Source: Nocardia sp.
Lineage (GTDB): Bacteria; Actinomycetota; Actinomycetes; Mycobacteriales; Mycobacteriaceae
Assembly: GCF_025465275.1 (NCBI RefSeq)
Contig: NZ_JAODNK010000137.1
Span: forward strand, 62,001-126,000
Length of the DNA stretch: 64,000 nucleotides
Reading direction: 5' to 3'
Both the position numbers and the translations under genes were made by a program. Shown one piece after another: positions 59,461-64,000 of the stretch (position 1 is its first letter; each line of letters opens with the position of its first letter). The notes below the pieces were generated by a model. The model was given only the letters and a program-made list of their open reading frames with translations. It was not told the DNA's origin and ran no database searches.

Positions 59461-59484
59461 CTCCTCGTCACAGCCGACGAGGAG
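59461..59484. terminator. Hairpin downstream of lsr2, possible attenuator
   Basis: CTCCTCGTC (59461-59469) pairs with GACGAGGAG (59476-59484). It lies 43 bp beyond the lsr2 stop and just upstream of the CoA-transferase start. The CTCCTCG arm can alternatively pair with CGAGGA at about 59454, so two exclusive folds exist in the minus-strand transcript. It may end lsr2 transcription or tune read-through. Confidence 0.5.
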
Positions 59485-59526
59485 CACCCTGGAGAACCTA
59501 AACCATAGGGGATGCCACGCTTCTGC

Positions 59527-59862
59527 TTACTTGCTCGCGTCGTGATACGCCGAAACGATGCCCGCCTGGATCCTTCCCCGGCTCGAGACCTCATGACCGT
59601 TCTTGCGGGCCCACTCGCGGATAGCCGCACTCTGCTCACGATCGACGGCCGGGCGAGCCGTGCCGCTCTTGCCCCGCGGCGCCCGTCCCACCTTGCGAGC
59701 GTTAGCAGTCCACTGCTCGAGCTCACTCCGCAGTCGGCCGGCGTTCGGGCCCGACAGATCGATCTCGTATTCGGCGCCGTCGAGCGCGAATAACACGGTC
59801 TCCTCCGCCTCGGACTTTCCATCGAAATCATCAACGAGACTCACAACGACCTTGCGTGCCAT
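59527..59862 (-). CDS. lsr2: Lsr2 nucleoid-associated xenogeneic silencer
   Basis: A 111-residue protein with the N-terminal dimerisation strand [33 protein letters not shown], a flexible basic linker and the C-terminal DNA-binding domain [17 protein letters not shown] with the RGR minor-groove hook. Length and order match mycobacterial and nocardial Lsr2. It coats AT-rich, often foreign, DNA and silences it. It is monocistronic here, with a hairpin after it. Nothing shows whether this is the main copy or a paralogue. Confidence 0.95.
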   Translation of the reverse strand: MARKVVVSLVDDFDGKSEAEETVLFALDGAEYEIDLSGPNAGRLRSELEQWTANARKVGRAPRGKSGTARPAVDREQSAAIREWARKNGHEVSSRGRIQAGIVSAYHDASK

Positions 59863-60090
59863 GAACAGCGTTCCCTTCGGGTATGTGAAGACGTCCGGTG
59901 AATGCTACTGACTCCCGATTTCACCGTTCGCCGCAGCGAGCCGATCGGAGGATCGGACAACCCAGAGCCGATCGCTGATGGCGACGCGCGGTGTGGCCGG
60001 ATCACCACCCGCACAACCAGATCCGGGGCGGCGCGCGACTCACCGCCGAGCTCGTCGGACACGCCGGACACGCCCGGCGGGCGCGCGGCT

Positions 60091-60753
60091 CTACGAGTTG
60101 GCTGCCACGACGTAGTCGACAACATGGTGCAGGTCCGGGTACAGCCGGTGGGCCAGACGCCGGGATTCGTCGGTGGGCCGCACCAGATCGGGGACGAGGA
60201 TGCAGCGCAGGCCTGCGGCATGGGCGGCGCGCAGGCCGTTGGTGGAGTCCTCCAGCGCCAGCGTGTCGTCCAACTCGTACCCGAGTGTCGCGACTGCCTT
60301 CAGATACGGCTCGGGATCGGGCTTCCCGTTGACGACGTCCTGTCTGGTGATCACGGCATCGAAGCGGTCGGTGAGCCCGGCCAGTTCGAGGTGGTGGTCA
60401 GCTCTGGCACGGGAGGACGAGGTGGCGATGGCCTTCGGAATGCCCTGGCGCTCCAGTTCATCCAATAGAGCCGTGGCACCCGGCTTGGTCGTCAACTGCC
60501 CGGCGTCGACGAGCTGACGCAGGTGCACCTCGTGCAGCTCGAAGTACTCCGCGAGTGGGAAGCCCGGACCGTAGGCGTTCGCAGCCAGTTCCCGGCACCG
60601 GTCCGCCGGTACGCCGATCATGGAGCGGCAGAATTCCATCGGCATGTCGTAGCCGAGTTCGGCGCCCGCACTGATCAGCGACTCCATGGCCAGTCGTTCC
60701 GAATCGATCAGGAGCCCGTCCATATCGAAGACGACCGCTCGCACCGCTGTCAT
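60091..60753 (-). CDS. HAD-superfamily phosphatase (subfamily IA)
   Basis: A 220-residue HAD hydrolase: motif I FDMDGLLIDSE, motif II ATSSS, motif III Lys in NGKPDPEPY and motif IV LEDSTNGLRAA. It resembles 2-deoxyglucose-6-phosphatase/beta-phosphoglucomutase-like sugar phosphatases. ATG overlaps the polyol dehydrogenase stop by four bases (ATGA), so the two work together, probably on a polyol or ketose phosphate. Confidence 0.88.
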   Translation of the reverse strand: MTAVRAVVFDMDGLLIDSERLAMESLISAGAELGYDMPMEFCRSMIGVPADRCRELAANAYGPGFPLAEYFELHEVHLRQLVDAGQLTTKPGATALLDELERQGIPKAIATSSSRARADHHLELAGLTDRFDAVITRQDVVNGKPDPEPYLKAVATLGYELDDTLALEDSTNGLRAAHAAGLRCILVPDLVRPTDESRRLAHRLYPDLHHVVDYVVAANS

Positions 60754-62315
60754 GCTTTGCTCCCTTCGAATTCCGGCGTGAGTCTGCGCCGCACCACGAC
60801 ATCGACGCCGTCGCGGGTCAGCTCGGCCAGCGCATCGCCGATCTGCTGTTGCAACCGGTCCAGTTCCGGCAGCGTGCCGAAGATATCGGTGCGCTGCAAG
60901 AACCCTCGGGTACTCCGGTGCGGATCCGCGATGTCGACCAGTGCTGTCAACGAGTTCTCGCGCGGGTCGATCAGCTCCATGACCGCGTCCGCACTATGAC
61001 CGACGGCGAACCAGCGAATCCACGCGGCGATCAGCAGCGCCGCTCCCGGCGTCGGTCTGCCCGCGTCGACGTTATCGCACAGGGCCGCAACCACTCTGGG
61101 CATCATCTTGTCCGAGCCATTGCGGCCCACTCTGGTCATGTCGTGGCAGATCGCAGGGTTGCGGAAGCGAACCATCAGCTCGTCCACGGTCCGGCGCAGC
61201 TCGGCGGGCGGCAGCGCTAGTGTCGGCCCCTGTTCGCGCAGCATGAATTGCCGGGCGAGCGCACCGAGTGCGGGATCGGCGGCCGCCTCGGCGACGGTTC
61301 GATATCCGGCCAGCGCACCGAGGTAGGCCAGCAGCATGTGGGTGCCGTTGAGCAGGCGCAGCTTGGCACGCTCGTAGTCGGTGACATCGGCGACGAAACG
61401 AGCGCCCGCGAGTTCCCAGCGCGGACGTTCACCGTCGAAGTCCTCGATGGTCCAGGTCATGAACGGTTCGGCCGAGACCGGCACCCGATCCTCGAAGCCG
61501 CCCAACCAGTTTCGGGCCACCGCGGGGTCGGCCGGGGTGGTGGGTTGCACAATGCGGTCGACAACGCTGTTCGGGAACTGCACGTTGCGTGCGATCCAGT
61601 CGGCGAGGCCCGCGTCGCGCAGCGCCGCGAAGTCGATCACGGCGGTGCGCAACTTGCTGCCGTTCCCGCACAGGTTGTCGCAGCTGAGCACAACCGGCGG
61701 CGTGCCCCCTCGGCGGCGTACCGCAGCGAGCCCGTGAGCGAGCATGCCGATCGGTGTGATGGGTCGCTGCGGATGACGCAGGTCGTGACGGACCCGCTCG
61801 CAGTCGGTGTCGAGCCGGCCGGTGACCGGCGAGATGCAGTAGCCGCTCGCGGTGACGGTCAATGTGATGATCTTGATCCCCGGGTCGGCGATGCGCTGCG
61901 GGACGCCGATGCGATCGGACGGCGCGTGCACGGCTTCGACGATCGTGCCGACCACCTCGACCCGCGCATGCCCATCGTCGTGCAACAGCGTGGCGTAGAG
62001 GTTGTCCTGGGCACGCAACGCCTCGACCACGGTCGGGCGCGCCATGGCCACCGAGGCGATCCCCCAGCGGCGATCCGACGTGGCGTCGATGGCATGTTGA
62101 GTCGCCAGTGCCTGATGGGCACGGTGGAAGGATCCACAGCCGAGATGCAGGATCCCGGCCGTCAGGCTGCGCGGGGCGAAACCGGGCCGTGCCACCGCTG
62201 CGGGAAGTCGGCCGAGCATTGCCGCGGAGAGCCGGGGAATACCCGCGGGCGATATCTCCTGCGCCGCATCGAATCTAGTTTGCTGGACGAGAGAATCATT
62301 AAGCAGGACACGCAT
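60750..62315 (-). CDS. Long-chain mannitol dehydrogenase-family polyol dehydrogenase
   Basis: A 521-residue enzyme. The N-terminal Rossmann region has ILHLGCGSFHRAHQALATQH, followed by SCDNLCGNGSKLRTAVIDFA, the family motif with the catalytic region KLRLLNGTHMLLAYLG, and a helical C-terminal domain. The family oxidises mannitol, arabinitol or fructuronate and related polyols with NAD(P). GGAGT lies before the ATG. It is coupled to the HAD phosphatase. No transporter or regulator is adjacent. Confidence 0.9.
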   Translation of the reverse strand: MRVLLNDSLVQQTRFDAAQEISPAGIPRLSAAMLGRLPAAVARPGFAPRSLTAGILHLGCGSFHRAHQALATQHAIDATSDRRWGIASVAMARPTVVEALRAQDNLYATLLHDDGHARVEVVGTIVEAVHAPSDRIGVPQRIADPGIKIITLTVTASGYCISPVTGRLDTDCERVRHDLRHPQRPITPIGMLAHGLAAVRRRGGTPPVVLSCDNLCGNGSKLRTAVIDFAALRDAGLADWIARNVQFPNSVVDRIVQPTTPADPAVARNWLGGFEDRVPVSAEPFMTWTIEDFDGERPRWELAGARFVADVTDYERAKLRLLNGTHMLLAYLGALAGYRTVAEAAADPALGALARQFMLREQGPTLALPPAELRRTVDELMVRFRNPAICHDMTRVGRNGSDKMMPRVVAALCDNVDAGRPTPGAALLIAAWIRWFAVGHSADAVMELIDPRENSLTALVDIADPHRSTRGFLQRTDIFGTLPELDRLQQQIGDALAELTRDGVDVVVRRRLTPEFEGSKA

Positions 62316-62595
62316 GCAGGACTCCGTCTGTACGAAAACATAAAAGTCGATCAGAGGCGTCGAATCAGCGCTGAATCAGGCGCAATTCGCACGCTAAGCC
62401 TGCCCAACCAAGTTTTCGTGAACAGCTGGGACTAGACCGTAAAGATCGGCCTCCTCCTGCTGACATGGGGATACGTCAAGAATCCGTAAATTGCCATGTC
62501 AAGTACCAAGAGTTTGCTGGAGAAAGCCGAACCAATCTCGAGAAATGTTTACTCGTGAGCTCGGTCACGCGTCCAGTTACGGATTTACCCGGTTG
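62316..62595. promoter_or_regulatory. AT-richer 280-bp control region with several dyads
   Basis: This gap lies between the VWA gene stop and the polyol dehydrogenase start, both on the minus strand. It is visibly less GC-rich than its surroundings. It holds ACGAAAAC (62332-62339) with GTTTTCGT (62412-62419), the palindrome TCAGCGCTGA (62365-62374) inside a GAATCAG direct repeat, and TGACATGG (62461-62468) with CCATGTCA (62494-62501). It probably contains the operon's promoter and regulator sites, and perhaps the VWA gene terminator. Confidence 0.4.
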
Positions 62596-63825
62596 TCACC
62601 CGATTTCGACGACCCGCGCCCAATCCGGAGGCCCGTCCGGAACGAAATTCGGATCATCTTCCCGCCGGGTGCGCTCCCTGCGGAACAAACCCACCACTGT
62701 CCGGCACGGCGGCCGTGTGCTCGGCCATGGGGTCTGACCGTCCGTCAGCACCACGACTACGTCCGGACGTGGTTGTGCGCGTAGCGCTTTGGCGAACCCT
62801 GTCCGCAGGTCTGTGCCCCCGCCGCCCATCAGCGGTATCCCCTCCGCACGGCACAGTGGATCCGCGATCCGTGCCGCAGCGTCGCACGACAATACGGTGA
62901 CCAGGTCCCGGCGGCCGCCCACAGCCCGAGTGACAGCTGCCGTTTCGAGTAGCGCGCTGCCCAATTCGGCGTCGCTGACCGATCCCGAGGTGTCGATGAC
63001 CACGGTGACCCGCGGTGGTGTGCGGCGCAGGCTCGGCAAGACGACGCCGGGCACCCCGGCCGACCGCCGGGCAGGCCGGCCGTAGGTGTAGTCCGCACCG
63101 GCGCCGGAGGCGGAGGCTGCTGCCCGGATGGCCGCTCCCAGCAGATCTCGCCATGGTTGCGGCGGGTGCATCGCCTCCTCCGCCCAGCGCCGCCACCCCT
63201 CGGGTGTGTTGCCCGGGCTGCCGATGATGCCCTGCGCCACGCGGAATCGGACCCCCTCGCGTTCCTGTTCGCTGAGCCCGTCCGCACCGTCCGGCCCGAG
63301 TTCCCACTCGCGGTCCAATCCATCGGCGCCACTGCCGCAGTCGAGCCACGCCATGTCCTGCGTCAGCCGCCCGAGACGGAACTGATGCAGGTAGTCCTCC
63401 ATGAGCTCACCATCGGACAATCCCAGAGTCGCCGGCATGACCGCACCCTCGGGTTGAACCAACCCGTCACCGAACGCGTCGTCATTGATCTCGGCGTCGG
63501 CGGCGATATTCATCCGCAGTCGTTCCGCCGGGCCGAAAAGGTTGTGGCGCCGTGCGAATCGGTCGCTGCGCCCGTGATGGTCACGCAGCAGGTGCGACAC
63601 CTCGTGCACCAGTACCGAGGCCAGTTCCTCCACCGGTGTGTAGTCCACGAAAGTAGGCGAGACGTAGCACCGCCAGTACCGATCGACCGCCATTGTCGGC
63701 GCCCGGGGTGACTCGACGATGTGCAGCGCGAACAGGGCGGTCGACAGGTACGGCCGGGCACGCACCGCCAGCAGGCGGGCAGCAAATAGCTTGTCGAGAT
63801 CCAGACGTGCGGTGTCCGCCGTCAT
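62596..63825 (-). CDS. VWA-domain protein with zinc-metallopeptidase-like motif (DUF2201 type)
   Basis: A 409-residue protein. The N-terminal region carries LVHEVSHLLRDHHG (a HExxH-like motif read as HEVSH) and AADAEINDD. The C-terminal VWA-like domain (about 270-400) has the MIDAS motif VVIDTSGSVSD, GGGGTDLRTGF and VVVLTDGQT. This is the DUF2201/VWA-like group that usually pairs with a MoxR-type AAA ATPase as a chaperone-like system. Its ATG overlaps the stop of the partial gene upstream by four bases (ATGA), supporting such a pair. Confidence 0.87.
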   Translation of the reverse strand: MTADTARLDLDKLFAARLLAVRARPYLSTALFALHIVESPRAPTMAVDRYWRCYVSPTFVDYTPVEELASVLVHEVSHLLRDHHGRSDRFARRHNLFGPAERLRMNIAADAEINDDAFGDGLVQPEGAVMPATLGLSDGELMEDYLHQFRLGRLTQDMAWLDCGSGADGLDREWELGPDGADGLSEQEREGVRFRVAQGIIGSPGNTPEGWRRWAEEAMHPPQPWRDLLGAAIRAAASASGAGADYTYGRPARRSAGVPGVVLPSLRRTPPRVTVVIDTSGSVSDAELGSALLETAAVTRAVGGRRDLVTVLSCDAAARIADPLCRAEGIPLMGGGGTDLRTGFAKALRAQPRPDVVVVLTDGQTPWPSTRPPCRTVVGLFRRERTRREDDPNFVPDGPPDWARVVEIG

Positions 63826-64000
63826 CGGCCCGCCTTCGCGGCGACCCGGGCGGCAGCGCGATCTGCTCCCTGGGATACCGACACCATTCCCGCGAGTTGT
63901 TCGATGGAAGCCGGTACGTCCCAGTCGTTCCGGCGCAGCGTGGCGAGGGTGGTCGCCGGGACGACGACCAGGTCCGGCGCTCCGGTTTCCACGGCCTTCA
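63822..64000 (-). CDS. C-terminus of a gene cut by the right edge, probably the AAA ATPase partner
   Basis: On the minus strand an open frame enters from the edge, reads KAVETGAPDLVVVPATTLATL, then RRNDWDVPASIEQLAGMVSV and ends with a TGA at 63824-63822 that overlaps the VWA start (ATGA). The visible 58 residues have no motif. By synteny this should be a MoxR-like ATPase; that is inference. Confidence 0.6.
   Translation of the reverse strand, partial: KAVETGAPDLVVVPATTLATLRRNDWDVPASIEQLAGMVSVSQGADRAAARVAAKAGR

Noticed and set aside
59902-60468. 188-codon plus-strand open frame near the HAD gene
   Set aside because: It spans the gap and antisense of the HAD phosphatase, with no ribosome site or family-like sequence.
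61248-62435. 395-codon plus-strand open frame opposite the polyol dehydrogenase
   Set aside because: Antisense to a well-supported gene; composition typical of shadow frames.
1-64000. Mobile elements, CRISPR, tRNA, rRNA or riboswitches
   Set aside because: No transposase, integrase, repeat-spacer pattern, tRNA-like fold or riboswitch core was found by reading; island-type transfer of 23-52 kb is not supported by visible borders.

Overview
The window is high-GC DNA from an actinobacterium, most likely a mycolate-containing genus such as Nocardia, Rhodococcus or Mycobacterium. The reasons are an Lsr2 nucleoid protein, a lipoprotein L,D-transpeptidase of the LdtMt2 type, an Rv1819c/BacA-like ABC exporter-fold importer, an F420/PPOX-type small oxidoreductase, a PknK-like kinase-ATPase, and dense operons with ATGA or GTGA stop-start overlaps. 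No rRNA, tRNA, CRISPR array, insertion sequence or integrase was seen.

Layout. 1-4.3 kb: a membrane protein cut by the window edge, the BacA-like ABC protein, a PPOX oxidoreductase and the L,D-transpeptidase. 4.3-11.0 kb: one large two-module NRPS ending in a thioester reductase domain. 11.3-16.5 kb: a translationally coupled operon (MHS-family transporter, 3-hydroxybutyrate dehydrogenase, acetoacetyl-CoA synthetase) with a divergent LysR regulator. 16.6-20.3 kb: cytochrome P450 with a divergent MmyB-type regulator, then a YbfB-type transporter and a muconolactone-isomerase-like protein. 20.4-23.0 kb: LysR, SDR, SnoaL-like protein and a frameshifted VOC gene.

23.0-52.2 kb is the most remarkable part, a dense aromatic or heteroaromatic catabolic island. 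It holds three Rieske ring-hydroxylating oxygenases (alpha plus beta each) but only one Rieske ferredoxin and one ferredoxin reductase. It also holds two type I extradiol dioxygenases, a flavin-dependent hydroxylase with a neighbouring FMN reductase, BphB-like and other SDR dehydrogenases, two alpha/beta hydrolases, a 2-oxopent-4-enoate hydratase-type enzyme, and a UbiD decarboxylase with its UbiX prenyl-FMN synthase. An aldehyde dehydrogenase, an amidase, a nitrilase-superfamily hydrolase, an Old Yellow Enzyme, a DUF2848 protein and, unexpectedly, a pyroglutamyl peptidase complete it. IclR, LysR and LuxR-ATPase regulators are embedded. The set suits removal of a carboxyl group from a (hetero)aromatic acid, dihydroxylation, rearomatisation, meta-cleavage and hydrolysis. 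The closest described precedent I can name is actinobacterial phenazine-1-carboxylate breakdown, which starts with UbiD-type PhdA and prenyl-FMN synthase PhdB. That substrate assignment is only a hypothesis.

52.3-64 kb: a kinase-ATPase paralogous to the island's LuxR regulator but lacking its DNA-binding domain, a DHA2-family drug exporter behind two CsoR-like palindromes, an ABM-family monooxygenase, a duplicated family III CoA-transferase, Lsr2, a polyol dehydrogenase/HAD phosphatase pair, and a VWA protein with the end of an upstream partner gene running off the right edge.
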